A DNA stretch of 30,542 nucleotides, taken from IMG/VR virus record IMGVR_UViG_3300006737_000112, positions 1 to 30,542 of that record; one strand, given 5' to 3'. The notes below the pieces were generated by a model, which was not told the origin of the DNA, did not search any database, and saw nothing but the letters and a program-made list of their open reading frames with translations. Positions 1-6,782 of this stretch are shown here, one piece after another. The DNA comes from a virus. A program made the translations under genes and the position numbers. How positions within the stretch are numbered: the first letter of the stretch is position 1; every line of letters starts with the position of its first letter.

Positions 1-721
1 CGCCAGAGCGGGTCAAGACGTCTGGAAGTTGGCGGGGTCTGCCACCTGATCGATCCTGGAAACCTTGGCCTGATCTGCCCTTCCAGTCCCGAGCGCATGG
101 GGTTGGCAGGCTGTTCGTCAAGACGACCGCCGAACCAGCTAGCCTTCTTTTCTGGTGAGCCTTCTCGTAATTCAGATTCGGTCCCGAGTCCTTGTGGTCT
201 CGTGCTGTCGGAGTTGGTAGAGGTGGGTTCCTCATCTCCTTCAGTTCCTCGAAGAGTTGAATCGCTTCTGGATTGACTGCTTCCCTGAGATTGGAGAGTT
301 GTGTCCTGCCTGGTCTCGTCTCTGTCACTTGCTTGATCATGGATTCCTTGCTCCTTAGAGGGAGGGAGTCCATTGTGTTTGGGGTAGGCAATGATCCAGA
401 TCCTCTCGCGCTTGTGACAGGCTCCCACATCTCTAGCTGAAACAATAGACCATTCAGCATCGTACCCTCTTTTGGCAATTTGAAAGAGAATTTCTTGGAA
501 GGTTTCCCCTTGCTGGTGCGAGATAAGATTTCTAACGTTTTCAAGTAGGACGAATCGAGGTCGAATGATCCCAACCAAGTGCATGACGGAGTAGAAAAGA
601 CCGCTGCGAGTTCCCGCTCCAATACCCTTCTGCGATCCAGCCACGGACAAATCTTGGCAAGGAAATCCTGCTGTGAGTACGTCGTACTCTCCTTGGTATG
701 ACTGGAATGTTGTAATGTCAT
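1..721 (-). CDS. Overlapping +1-frame ORF with LPTP repeats, partial
   Basis: This is a second open frame inside the methyltransferase gene, shifted +1, with no stop from ATG 719-721 to the window edge (240 codons). Its C-terminal half looks more like protein than the methyltransferase frame does: three spaced motifs LPTPNTMD, LPTPTARD and LPTPCARD, plus NLREAVNPEA and FEELKEMRNP between them. The stretch GTMLNGLLFQ then GSGSLPTPN lies opposite methyltransferase motif VIII. From memory, proteins with such LPTPxxxD repeats are annotated next to phage cytosine methylases; I cannot verify this here. It may be a dual-coded gene, the true C-terminus reached by frameshift, or a shadow kept open by the methylase codons. 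Confidence 0.4.
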   Translation of the reverse strand, partial: MTLQHSSHTKESTTYSQQDFLAKICPWLDRRRVLERELAAVFSTPSCTWLGSFDLDSSYLKTLEILSRTSKGKPSKKFSFKLPKEGTMLNGLLFQLEMWEPVTSARGSGSLPTPNTMDSLPLRSKESMIKQVTETRPGRTQLSNLREAVNPEAIQLFEELKEMRNPPLPTPTARDHKDSGPNLNYEKAHQKRRLAGSAVVLTNSLPTPCARDWKGRSGQGFQDRSGGRPRQLPDVLTRSG

Positions 722-887
722 TGTGTATAGGAACGTTGGGAAAGTTCTTCTTTAAAACTGATTGACAGTAAGGATCGATTTCAATGAATTGTTTAGTTTC
801 AAATCCACCGACTAGTCTTTCAGCTGCATAAGAGAATCCTCCTATGCCAGCAAAGGCGTCTAATAGTTTCAACTTACATTGGTTCAT
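1..887 (-). CDS. C5-cytosine DNA methyltransferase, 3' end cut by window edge
   Basis: It transfers a methyl group from S-adenosylmethionine to C5 of cytosine in DNA, probably to shield phage DNA from host restriction. From ATG 885-887, 295 codons are visible with no stop. Motif I is LLDAFAGIGG (residues 8-17), binding SAM. Motif IV is GFPCQ (74-78) with catalytic Cys77. ENV at 116-118 is motif VI, and HKRERIWIIA (158-167) fits motif VIII. The target-recognition domain and motifs IX-X would follow; after residue 170 the reading becomes Ser/Thr/Gln/Arg-rich and loses obvious family signature. It overlaps the preceding minus gene by 14 bases. See the overlapping +1-frame entry for doubt about the C-terminal half. 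The family is sure; the extent is not. Confidence 0.92.
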   Translation of the reverse strand, partial: MNQCKLKLLDAFAGIGGFSYAAERLVGGFETKQFIEIDPYCQSVLKKNFPNVPIHNDITTFQSYQGEYDVLTAGFPCQDLSVAGSQKGIGAGTRSGLFYSVMHLVGIIRPRFVLLENVRNLISHQQGETFQEILFQIAKRGYDAEWSIVSARDVGACHKRERIWIIAYPKHNGLPPSKEQGIHDQASDRDETRQDTTLQSQGSSQSRSDSTLRGTEGDEEPTSTNSDSTRPQGLGTESELREGSPEKKASWFGGRLDEQPANPMRSGLEGQIRPRFPGSIRWQTPPTSRRLDPLW

Positions 888-1089
888 CGTCGGTAACAGC
901 GCACCAAGCTATTTGAAAATCTATTAACCATTGTCGCTGATCTTTGGAAAGATACAAGTCATCACTGGCATCTTTATGCAGAAGATCATCACAACACCAA
1001 TTAGGTAGTGATTGTTCTTTGCAGAATTGTTCAAGTTGCTCTGATAAGCAGACTCGAAACTCTTTCACAGGAGCAATAGTTTTACTCAT
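874..1089 (-). CDS. Hypothetical protein, 71 aa
   Basis: Not recognised. It is a small, mildly acidic, soluble-looking protein with two Trp-containing helical stretches (LPNWCCDDLL and RQWLIDFQIAWC) and no membrane segment. Its start ATG (1087-1089) overlaps the stop of the upstream 57-aa gene in an ATGAGTAA arrangement, and its own 3' end overlaps the methyltransferase start by 14 bases, so all three are likely translated from one minus-strand message. It may be a partner of the methyltransferase, but only position suggests so. Confidence 0.7.
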   Translation of the reverse strand: MSKTIAPVKEFRVCLSEQLEQFCKEQSLPNWCCDDLLHKDASDDLYLSKDQRQWLIDFQIAWCAVTDDEPM

Positions 1090-1255
1090 TAGGATCCTCG
1101 ATGCTATCTATACCGAGACAGTTACTAGTTGAATCAACACGGTTGAGATCTTCGAACTCTGACTCATGCATTTCTTCAACATCTTCAATACTGTCAGCCT
1201 TGACGTGAACGGTATAGGTGGTCTTCTCTGAGAGAGTGACGTGGAAAATTGGCAT
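1082..1255 (-). CDS. Hypothetical acidic protein, 57 aa
   Basis: A short gene read from ATG 1253-1255 to TAA 1082-1084, beginning MPIFHVTLSEKTTYTVHVKA. The first 20 residues look like a beta hairpin; the rest is strongly acidic (ADSIEDVEEMHESEFEDL). The start shares one base with the stop of the upstream gene (TAATG), and the end overlaps the downstream start, so it is held in a coupled chain, which supports its reality despite the small size. Function unknown. Confidence 0.65.
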   Translation of the reverse strand: MPIFHVTLSEKTTYTVHVKADSIEDVEEMHESEFEDLNRVDSTSNCLGIDSIEDPNE

Positions 1256-1482
1256 TAGTTTTCCTCAGGGTTGGTTACGTTATCAACTAATTCCTTATAT
1301 AACTCCTTGTCATGTGTTGTCTCTACTTGAGTTTGCAACTCTTCTATTGAGTAGTCCTGATAAGTATCTGTTAGTTGTTTAGTAATAACTTGAGTCATCG
1401 TTTTGATGTCCATGTTATCGATGACTAACTCTACATACTGTTCAATCAATCCATCTCTTTGCTTGTCAGTAAGATCAGTCAT
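1255..1482 (-). CDS. Hypothetical protein, 75 aa
   Basis: Not recognised. It is a small, acidic, all-helical-looking protein beginning MTDLTDKQRDGLIEQYVELV, with predicted helices over most of its length and no cysteines or membrane segment. It overlaps the upstream DUF6915-like gene by 8 bases and the downstream gene by one base (TAATG), consistent with translational coupling in the minus-strand operon. Confidence 0.75.
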   Translation of the reverse strand: MTDLTDKQRDGLIEQYVELVIDNMDIKTMTQVITKQLTDTYQDYSIEELQTQVETTHDKELYKELVDNVTNPEEN

Positions 1483-1837
1483 TAGACCTCGTCATGAATT
1501 TGGTATACAACATTTTTGCTGGTTGAGATGCCCAGCGTGGAGTACGAAGACATTCGATGTAATGATCCAAGGTTGGAACAAAACCGAGATCTTCTGTAAT
1601 GTGTTGCTCAAGGATGAGAGAGGTAGGTACTTTTCTTCCTTTGGAATTAGTGAAGGTGTCGCCAAATAAGGCAACACCATCTGCTATTCCTTGGGTGTGA
1701 TGACACAACATCCTGTGAAGGATCTTGCTTGTACCTGCACGTCCTCTATCCATCCACTTATGTAGTGGTGCATAGTCTTCTGGTTCACCACCAAAAGCTT
1801 TAGCAGAACTTACACAGTGATAGTGGTAGTGGGACAT
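1475..1837 (-). CDS. DUF6915-like protein
   Basis: The 120-aa product has a pattern I associate with the uncharacterised DUF6915 family of phage and bacterial proteins: HYHCVSSAKAFGGEPEDY, then LHKWMD, a His-rich RMLCHHTQGI, a GDTFTNSKGRKVP segment and EQHITEDLGFVPTLDHYIE near the C-terminus. The many conserved-looking histidines (HYHYH, LCHH, EQH) hint at metal binding, which is inference. Its start overlaps the upstream stop by one base (TAATG). The family name is from memory and unverified; the biochemical role is unknown. Confidence 0.75.
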   Translation of the reverse strand: MSHYHYHCVSSAKAFGGEPEDYAPLHKWMDRGRAGTSKILHRMLCHHTQGIADGVALFGDTFTNSKGRKVPTSLILEQHITEDLGFVPTLDHYIECLRTPRWASQPAKMLYTKFMTRSND

Positions 1838-2406
1838 TAGAACATCTCCACTTCGACAGATTCGACTTGAATGGTATTATTCTCGTGATCACAGGTACAT
1901 TTCCATTGACCTAGATCTTCATGATCTTTTTTGAAATCAATTTCACCTTGACCGCCTTCATTGTTATGAAAGCCAGGAGAAACGTCTTGAGTTATCCACC
2001 ATGAAACTCTTGATACATGCTGATAAATAAAATCATCGCTGGAGATATTTATAACTTTACCTTTCTTGTCATAGAACTCGATATCTTCAATATTACCGTC
2101 ATCTCCGGAACCTTCATATTTGACATTGATAGAGTCCAATGCAGGATGGACAAGAGTGATTGCATTTAGCCCGTGCTTGAAAGCTTGCATTCTTTTCATG
2201 AAATAATCATGCTCCCATGCCTGTGATTGAGACCAGAAAGTAGGCCAATCCCCTTCTTTATCAGGGAAGGTAGGCTTCTTTCTTCCTACAAGATTTTCTG
2301 CATTTTGGTAGTCAAAATACTTATCAATACGTTCGAAGTATTCAAATAGTGATTCGTCGCTATTCTTTTTAAAGTCCAATGGGACTACTGTGCTGGAATT
2401 TGACAT
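1837..2406 (-). CDS. Hypothetical protein, DUF6878-like pattern
   Basis: The 189-aa soluble protein has an N-terminal helical half (EYFERIDKYFDYQNAENLVG) and a C-terminal half with KYEGSGDDGNIEDIEFYD followed by GFHNNEGGQGEIDF and ending in beta-like NTIQVESVEVEMF. A paired GSGDDG and NNEGGQGE pattern occurs in small uncharacterised phage and plasmid proteins (DUF6878-like, from memory). It starts two bases after the upstream GP88-like gene stops and is coupled by TAATG to the downstream gene. No enzymatic function can be assigned. Confidence 0.75.
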   Translation of the reverse strand: MSNSSTVVPLDFKKNSDESLFEYFERIDKYFDYQNAENLVGRKKPTFPDKEGDWPTFWSQSQAWEHDYFMKRMQAFKHGLNAITLVHPALDSINVKYEGSGDDGNIEDIEFYDKKGKVINISSDDFIYQHVSRVSWWITQDVSPGFHNNEGGQGEIDFKKDHEDLGQWKCTCDHENNTIQVESVEVEMF

Positions 2407-2408
2407 GG

Positions 2409-3050
2409 TTAGTGGTATAGAAGAGCAAAGGGTTGGTCGATAGGACCGTAAGCAAGATCATCTTTCTTATCAATAGGGAGGTTAAGCTTGGCAGCTTCTT
2501 CTACTGAACGAACGACTCTTGCGTTACGTGGAAAGTCAATAGGGTTGATGAGGTGATCGAAGCGACCTCCCCAACTAGCACTTAGCCGATAATTCTCAGG
2601 CTTTTTAATGTCTAAGAACAAGGGTAAGTTTTTGGTGTAAGAGTAATGAATGAGGTGATTCAATTCTCTTGCAGTATTAAAGATTGCATCACGGAGTTTT
2701 TCCGAATCGCAATCACCTGAAACAAACCATCTGAACATCTCAGCTTTCTTGTAAGCTTTATGCTTTACGGCTGATAAGATCATGAGGTCTGTAAGATCTG
2801 TAAGAGTCAGAGAATCTATAAGATCTTTGTTGTGCCAACGAGCATTGCGTACTGTTGGCCAACGTGCTTCCATGCGAGATGCATAGCAGTCATAGAGAAG
2901 GTTGGCAGCTTTAGTTAGCTTGCCTGTGTCTCTGTCAGCGAGGACGTGACAATGTTTAGCACCAGGGCAGCAATGACCTGCGGGTGTGCTGAAGGTAAGG
3001 ATTGTATCTGCGAGCTTAGCGTTACCTGCACCAAGCTTAAGCAATGACAT
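2409..3050 (-). CDS. GP88-like phage protein (conserved Cys cluster)
   Basis: The 213-aa product resembles the phage 'Gene product 88' family. STPAGHCCPGAKHC (residues 21-34) puts Cys at 27, 28 and 34, with a further DCYA Cys55, then FRWFVSGDCDSEKLR (106-120), YSYTKNLP (137-143), RLSASWGG (155-162) and a C-terminal VVRSVEEAAKLNLPIDKKDD. The pattern of an N-terminal Cys cluster followed by FRWFxSGD, YTK and SxS elements fits that family, whose function is not established. It is the first gene after a terminator plus 12-bp promoter-like element and has only three bases between element and ATG. Head of the 874-3050 unit. Confidence 0.75.
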   Translation of the reverse strand: MSLLKLGAGNAKLADTILTFSTPAGHCCPGAKHCHVLADRDTGKLTKAANLLYDCYASRMEARWPTVRNARWHNKDLIDSLTLTDLTDLMILSAVKHKAYKKAEMFRWFVSGDCDSEKLRDAIFNTARELNHLIHYSYTKNLPLFLDIKKPENYRLSASWGGRFDHLINPIDFPRNARVVRSVEEAAKLNLPIDKKDDLAYGPIDQPFALLYH

Positions 3051-3053
3051 AAG

Positions 3054-3065
3054 AATGTACCGATG
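3054..3065 (-). promoter_or_regulatory. 12-bp early element, copy 1
   Basis: On the minus strand this reads CATCGGTACATT, 3 bases before the ATG of the GP88-like gene. Upstream it is preceded by TTTTTTAGTGTCC, whose T-run belongs to the terminator at 3078-3110. Same layout as copies 4, 5 and 6. Confidence 0.65.
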
Positions 3066-3077
3066 GTAAAGGACACT

Positions 3078-3110
3078 AAAAAACCCCCTACGCCCACCAC
3101 GTAGAGGGTT
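3078..3110 (-). terminator. Rho-independent terminator, minus strand
   Basis: On the minus strand CCCTCTACG, a 7-base loop and CGTAGGGGG form a 9-bp stem (one wobble) followed by TTTTTT. It ends transcription from the 3197-3475 gene and abuts the promoter-like element of the next unit. Confidence 0.85.
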
Positions 3111-3177
3111 ATTAGTCTGGGCTTACATGAGTAGCTGGTTGACTCAGTCAGTCTTCATATATAAACGCAGCTAACCC

Positions 3178-3200
3178 CTAGTCTCACTGCCAGAGACTAG
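3178..3200 (-). other. Stem-loop at the 3' end of the 3197 gene
   Basis: A perfect 8-bp inverted repeat, CTAGTCTC / GAGACTAG, with a 7-base loop overlaps the stop codon of the 92-aa gene. No T-run follows in either direction, so it is more likely a transcript-stabilising or decay-limiting hairpin than a terminator. Confidence 0.5.
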
Positions 3201-3475
3201 TCGAGGTTACCTTTGTCTAGTGGGGCAATTGATGTTCTTCCTTTCTGTTTGCCGTTAAGTATTTCAGCTACGAATTCGTTAGTCTTAGCAATTAAAGCAG
3301 CTTTAGTTTCTGACTCCTCTGTATTTCTAGCTGGCACTTGATCTATAGCAGTTCTGATGAACAGAAGTTCTGATATGGAATACTCAACATCTTGAGGTCG
3401 TTCTACTAGTTCCATTACTGCTTGTGTATCTTCTTCGAGGTTGCGTCCTTTGAAGAAATAGTTGGGATCTGACAT
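3197..3475 (-). CDS. Hypothetical protein, 92 aa
   Basis: Not recognised. It is a charged, mostly helical protein (LEEDTQAVMELVERPQDVEY, then SELLFIRTAIDQVP) with a basic C-terminal segment (NGKQKGRTS). It is the last gene of the minus-strand run that starts near 5969, and its stop lies inside a stem-loop, with a strong terminator about 90 bases beyond. The start ATG at 3473-3475 falls inside the 3' part of the preceding small ORF. Confidence 0.75.
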   Translation of the reverse strand: MSDPNYFFKGRNLEEDTQAVMELVERPQDVEYSISELLFIRTAIDQVPARNTEESETKAALIAKTNEFVAEILNGKQKGRTSIAPLDKGNLD

Positions 3476-3603
3476 TGTGTAGATGTGGGGTAAAGATTAC
3501 AAAAACCGTTAGGTTGTTTTGATAAAACTGAATCAGCGGCTGATTCTATTTGTTTTAGGAGTTTTTCTCGAGGCGTTAATGTCGAGAACGTCGATGTGAC
3601 CAT
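3415..3603 (-). CDS. Small ORF, 62 aa, overlapping both neighbours
   Basis: The first 45 residues look protein-like (TPREKLLKQIESAADSVL forms a plausible amphipathic helix). The last 15 are read out of frame through the start of the next gene and look arbitrary. It overlaps the upstream ORF by 71 bases and the downstream one by 61. It may be real, or may be part of a longer product joined by frameshift to a neighbour. Confidence 0.45.
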   Translation of the reverse strand: MVTSTFSTLTPREKLLKQIESAADSVLSKQPNGFCNLYPTSTQCQIPTISSKDATSKKIHKQ

Positions 3604-3715
3604 CTTGGAATAAGGGCGTGCCGTCTAGTTGTAGTTGATGTCTAAGAGATCGCTTAAAGCTACCTTCTCTTAGTCTATATTTTTGACTGCAAGTCTTCCT
3701 TTTGTGTTTGCCCAT
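3533..3715 (-). CDS. Small basic ORF, 60 aa
   Basis: It begins MGKHKRKTCSQKYRLREG and is rich in Lys/Arg through its first half, suggesting nucleic-acid contact; then QLDGTPLFQDGHIDVLD. It overlaps the SH3-like gene by 41 bases and the next ORF by 71. The compact basic N-terminus is credible, but the C-terminal 20 residues lie in the overlap and may be arbitrary. Confidence 0.45.
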   Translation of the reverse strand: MGKHKRKTCSQKYRLREGSFKRSLRHQLQLDGTPLFQDGHIDVLDINASRKTPKTNRISR

Positions 3716-3944
3716 TTTCTATCGGGTGGAGCATTCTCTGCTCAATATGGTGTAAGCGAGGGTTGTTGTCAAACCTAATCCAATAGGCTTTATGAGTAGC
3801 GCCTGTTTTATACTTCACATCTTCTCGAGAGATGATGATTCCGTCTTTCCTGCCAGTGCTACCGTTCTTAGCTTTATAGACTCGATCCCCCGCTTTGAAG
3901 CGAGGGCCTTGAGTTTGTCCTGATCTTTGTTTAAAGGGTGACAT
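3675..3944 (-). CDS. Small SH3-like (beta-barrel) hypothetical protein
   Basis: Read from ATG 3942-3944, 89 aa. The earlier in-frame ATG at 4016 would overlap the DUF932 gene by 86 bases, whereas this start overlaps by 14. A core of alternating beta strands, FKAGDRVYKAKNGSTGRKDG, then GIIISRED, AYWIRFDN and EQRMLHPIE, resembles SH3/KOW-like small barrels that bind nucleic acid or protein. That fold call rests on the GDRVY...G.I...YW.RFD spacing only. Confidence 0.65.
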   Translation of the reverse strand: MSPFKQRSGQTQGPRFKAGDRVYKAKNGSTGRKDGIIISREDVKYKTGATHKAYWIRFDNNPRLHHIEQRMLHPIENGQTQKEDLQSKI

Positions 3945-5106
3945 CGAAGTTACGACCTGTCGTTTGCTTTTGAAGGAACTCAGTGAACTGAGTATTGATC
4001 CTTGAAAGATTGCCATCTAACTGCTTGGCAAATCTTGAATCATCACCGTTTCTAACAGCTTTGTGGTGACTTGTGTATTGAGTTACTGCGGAATGCACAC
4101 GGAATAAGTTGTCTTGCCTTGTCTCAAGGTTTCCACCTTTAAGACCATGCAAGAATGTATGTTCCAGTGTATTTATAACTCGAGAGTCAACGCTACAAGT
4201 AGGATTATCTATTGCATACTGACGATGTTCTTCTGGAATTGAATCTTGGAAGAAACGACGGATGTATCTCCTGCCGTCAGTCTCATTACATGGAGTATCT
4301 ATGAAGCTTTCTTTTATGTAAACGTGTCGCTTAGCTTCTAATACAGCAGCTTCTAATGCTTGATATACATCAACCTCTCCACGAGCTTTTCTGTGATTAA
4401 TAGTTGCCTGACCATCTTTGATTCGACGTGTCATGCCATTTTCACAGACTAATTCGTTAGCCCATATCTGAGCTTTCATAGCTCTAGGTTCCATATAATT
4501 GATACTGAACATAAGGAAGAAATCAGTTGTATCACCAACTTCTTTTAACCTTTCAGGATTCATATCAGTTAGCTTGGATGCAAAGTATAGAACTCTTTGA
4601 TCAGGTAGATATCCTATGACATCAAGCGTGAGTTCTTGTAAGAAAGCAGCTTTGGTTTTATGAATGAACTCTTTGTACCAATTCAAACCATCTTGAGGAT
4701 GGATGATATGTCTGCAATTAGAGAACTGACCTAAGCGATCTCCATCACTGGTGTACCAGTTAACGATCTCGGGATAGGTTCTGTCATATCTTTTGGAGTA
4801 CAAAGGCTCAGGAGTTACTAACCAACTGCAACCAACAGATTTCAATTGTTCTTCTGTTGATTGCCATTCTCGGCATTCGGATTTCAGTCCTTGGAAGAAA
4901 CTAGCGTCTGCTCGAGTGACTTTGCCAGGCATGAAAGTTTCAGAACCTGGGTCTTCTACATCTTTGGTGCAGAGTCCTGTTACAGTTGTGGGCATAACAG
5001 TGGGTTCGTGGGTTTGTTCTTGAGTTGAGAGCACTTGTGAGAGCAGGGGTTTTAGATTGTGTAGGGGTTGCATGATGGTTGGTGAAAAGTCAGCGAACCT
5101 AGTCAT
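3931..5106 (-). CDS. DUF932 (phage/plasmid-like) protein
   Basis: The 391-aa product matches the DUF932 / TIGR03299 phage-plasmid family in layout. A central region DFFLMFSINYMEPRAMKAQI is followed by ANELVCENGM, the counterpart of the family's conserved V-C-x-N segment. A C-terminal LFRVHSAVTQYTSHH is the counterpart of its N-A-V-T-E-Y block. The first 60 residues are variable. The family is common in phage early regions, with no settled function; links to DNA metabolism are suggested elsewhere but not shown here. It overlaps the next upstream gene by 8 bases and the downstream gene by 14. Confidence 0.8.
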   Translation of the reverse strand: MTRFADFSPTIMQPLHNLKPLLSQVLSTQEQTHEPTVMPTTVTGLCTKDVEDPGSETFMPGKVTRADASFFQGLKSECREWQSTEEQLKSVGCSWLVTPEPLYSKRYDRTYPEIVNWYTSDGDRLGQFSNCRHIIHPQDGLNWYKEFIHKTKAAFLQELTLDVIGYLPDQRVLYFASKLTDMNPERLKEVGDTTDFFLMFSINYMEPRAMKAQIWANELVCENGMTRRIKDGQATINHRKARGEVDVYQALEAAVLEAKRHVYIKESFIDTPCNETDGRRYIRRFFQDSIPEEHRQYAIDNPTCSVDSRVINTLEHTFLHGLKGGNLETRQDNLFRVHSAVTQYTSHHKAVRNGDDSRFAKQLDGNLSRINTQFTEFLQKQTTGRNFDVTL

Positions 5107-5332
5107 CTTTCATATTGCTAAGAATTTCTTCTAGCACTATTTCCAAAGATGTTAGTTTCCTTCTGTATTTGGGTGGCAGTTGAACTTTTAACGAAGCAAT
5201 ACTCTTAATTAAATGTTCAACTGTAGCTGGAACTCCTAGATAGGTAGGAGTTGGTTGGGATACTCGATCTAGTAAAGCCTTTTGCTTTTTGAATAAAGAA
5301 AGATCTACTACTGTTGCAGTGTTAAGTTGCAT
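5099..5332 (-). CDS. Hypothetical protein, 77 aa
   Basis: Not recognised. Taken from ATG 5330-5332, which overlaps the upstream gene's stop by 11 bases; a TTG nine bases earlier is possible. It has a helical N-terminal third (LSLFKKQKALLDRVS), a Pro/Thr linker and a C-terminal helix pair (HLIKSIASLKVQLPPKYRRK, then SLEIVLEEILSNMKDD). No membrane segment. It is embedded between the 215-aa unknown and the DUF932 gene in one operon. Confidence 0.7.
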   Translation of the reverse strand: MQLNTATVVDLSLFKKQKALLDRVSQPTPTYLGVPATVEHLIKSIASLKVQLPPKYRRKLTSLEIVLEEILSNMKDD

Positions 5333-5969
5333 CGATAACAAGTGGGAATAGAGTATTTTGACCCATAGCCTGACAAATGTGATTCAACTCACATTGGAAT
5401 TGGTCAGGATCTCGGTTCAAAGGCACACCATCGAGAGGTTCGTTACTCATGGAGTAAATGTTGGCAAAGATGCCACCTTTACTGCCTTTGCTTGTGTATA
5501 TGATGCCGTTAAAATCCGATTGGTCAATGTGGCTAGTCCATTGTTGTGTCCTAAGGTCACCGCAGAAACTAGCAGGTGCGTTTTGAACCAACATTTTACC
5601 TGTATCTTCATTAGGTAGTCCACCTATTTTCATCTTGAGAACAGTTAAACCATTCTTTACTGGAGCGAATACTCCATTCAGCTGGTTACCGTCATCGTCG
5701 AATGCAAACGTATTTAGATACACGTTGAGATAAGGTTGTTTCCTACCTTTAGTGACGTGGTGAGTGAGAGAAAGGATGGGCTTGCCAAAGAAGACTAGAC
5801 CTGTATCGATTGCCAAGGTAAACTTAGGTTCACTTGGTGATGGACCATATCCATAAATACAGCCGTCTCGATTGATGCCAATCGTTTGAACTGGCAGGGA
5901 AGGTCTAACAGGCAAGCCTGTCTCTGTAGTGGTGATGGGTTGAACTTGTTTGGTTTCTAACTCAGACAT
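5322..5969 (-). CDS. Hypothetical protein, 215 aa, head of an early operon
   Basis: Not recognised. Starting at ATG 5967-5969 (a TTG at 5987 is possible but less likely), the protein is beta-rich and Gly/Pro/Asn-containing, e.g. TLAIDTGLVFFGKPILSLTHH, KQPYLNVYLNTFAFDDDGNQ and GLTVLKMKIGGLPNEDTGK. No catalytic motif stands out. The alternating strands could suit an OB-like or jelly-roll fold, which is speculation. A copy of the 12-bp early element lies 20 bases before its ATG, so it probably heads the minus unit running down to 3197. Confidence 0.7.
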   Translation of the reverse strand: MSELETKQVQPITTTETGLPVRPSLPVQTIGINRDGCIYGYGPSPSEPKFTLAIDTGLVFFGKPILSLTHHVTKGRKQPYLNVYLNTFAFDDDGNQLNGVFAPVKNGLTVLKMKIGGLPNEDTGKMLVQNAPASFCGDLRTQQWTSHIDQSDFNGIIYTSKGSKGGIFANIYSMSNEPLDGVPLNRDPDQFQCELNHICQAMGQNTLFPLVIDAT

Positions 5970-5989
5970 AAGAGCGAAGTAATACAACA

Positions 5990-6001
5990 GATGTACCGAT
6001 G
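5990..6001 (-). promoter_or_regulatory. 12-bp early element, copy 2
   Basis: On the minus strand this reads CATCGGTACATC (last base off consensus), 20 bases upstream of ATG 5969. With the preceding bases it forms a small dyad, CCGAT-TTGC-ATCGG. It lies in the 82-base space between divergent genes (5969 minus, 6052 plus). Confidence 0.6.
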
Positions 6002-6051
6002 CAAATCGGCAATAACAAACGCTTTACAATGGAAACAGCTACGCAAAGGAA

Positions 6052-6579
6052 ATGGATTTAGTGCCAAACCCAACAGGAGAATTACACATTAAAGTATTAC
6101 CTCAAGAAGAGGGTGGACAAGGTAATGTCCCTGACTTGGCGCAGAAGTTAGTATTGTTAGCGTCTTTCGTGAGAGAGTTACAAACTCAATCACATTTGAT
6201 TCATTTCAATTATGAAGATCAAAATTTCTTAGCAGTCCATGCATTCTTGAAGGATCAATACGAAGCACACCTAGGTCAGTTTGATAAGTTGGGCGAGTTG
6301 GTGAGAACTCTTGACTATTGGATGCCTATGTGTTCTTGCGGATTAAAAGATGCATTAGGGTCTTGTTTTAAGAATGTTGAGTCTTATGAAGGTGTGGAAC
6401 AATTAAATACTTATTTACAGAATCTTGAAGCTTTCTCCAACATGCTCAAGATGATTGAGCCGGCTGCAGCAAAGTGTCAAGCGTATGACGTATCGAACTA
6501 TATAGGAGAGTTACTAGGAGATGTATGGAAAGCTTGTTGGATGATCAAAGCGACCATCCGTTCAAACAATCATTCATAG
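6052..6579 (+). CDS. Dps-like ferritin-fold protein
   Basis: The 175-aa product has the helix and ligand layout of Dps (DNA protection during starvation) proteins, which oxidise and store iron and can coat DNA. LIHFNYEDQNFLAVHAFLKD (residues 49-68) gives H51 and H63, and FDKLGE (77-82) gives D78 and E82. The spacings of 12, 27 and 31 residues from H51 equal those of the Dps ferroxidase ligands; the position of the usual extra Asp (16 after H51) is Lys67. There is no Lys-rich DNA-binding tail. It is alone on the plus strand between minus-strand operons, with only 51 bases separating it from the divergent early element, and it overlaps the next minus gene tail to tail by 10 bases. Iron handling is inferred from family. 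Confidence 0.75.
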   Translation: MDLVPNPTGELHIKVLPQEEGGQGNVPDLAQKLVLLASFVRELQTQSHLIHFNYEDQNFLAVHAFLKDQYEAHLGQFDKLGELVRTLDYWMPMCSCGLKDALGSCFKNVESYEGVEQLNTYLQNLEAFSNMLKMIEPAAAKCQAYDVSNYIGELLGDVWKACWMIKATIRSNNHS

Positions 6580-6782
6580 TTATCAACAGGACATAAAGAC
6601 CAATTACTATTACTAGTACCTCTTTCTTCTTCGGGGATTAAAGCAAGAAAGAGATTCCAAGCTTGTGCAGCAGTGCAGTGCTCTGCAACAAATAGCTGTG
6701 AATATGGACTTTTGTATTGATATCTGATCTCCCAGTCAGCAGGCTTCTTAGCCAACGTGTTCATCTCAATAAGATGGGACAT
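6570..6782 (-). CDS. Hypothetical protein, 70 aa
   Basis: Not recognised. It is compact, with aromatic residues (DWEIRYQYKSPYSQLFVAEH) and a helix (TAAQAWNLFLALIPEEER), and no membrane segment. It overlaps the upstream Cys-motif gene by 17 bases and converges with the Dps-like gene, overlapping it by 10 bases at the 3' ends. It is the last gene of the minus unit starting at 8967. Confidence 0.7.
   Translation of the reverse strand: MSHLIEMNTLAKKPADWEIRYQYKSPYSQLFVAEHCTAAQAWNLFLALIPEEERGTSNSNWSLCPVDNYE

Noticed and set aside
6570-6600. Terminator between the converging Dps-like and 70-aa genes
   Set aside because: The 3' ends overlap by 10 bases and no stem with a T-run was found there on either strand.
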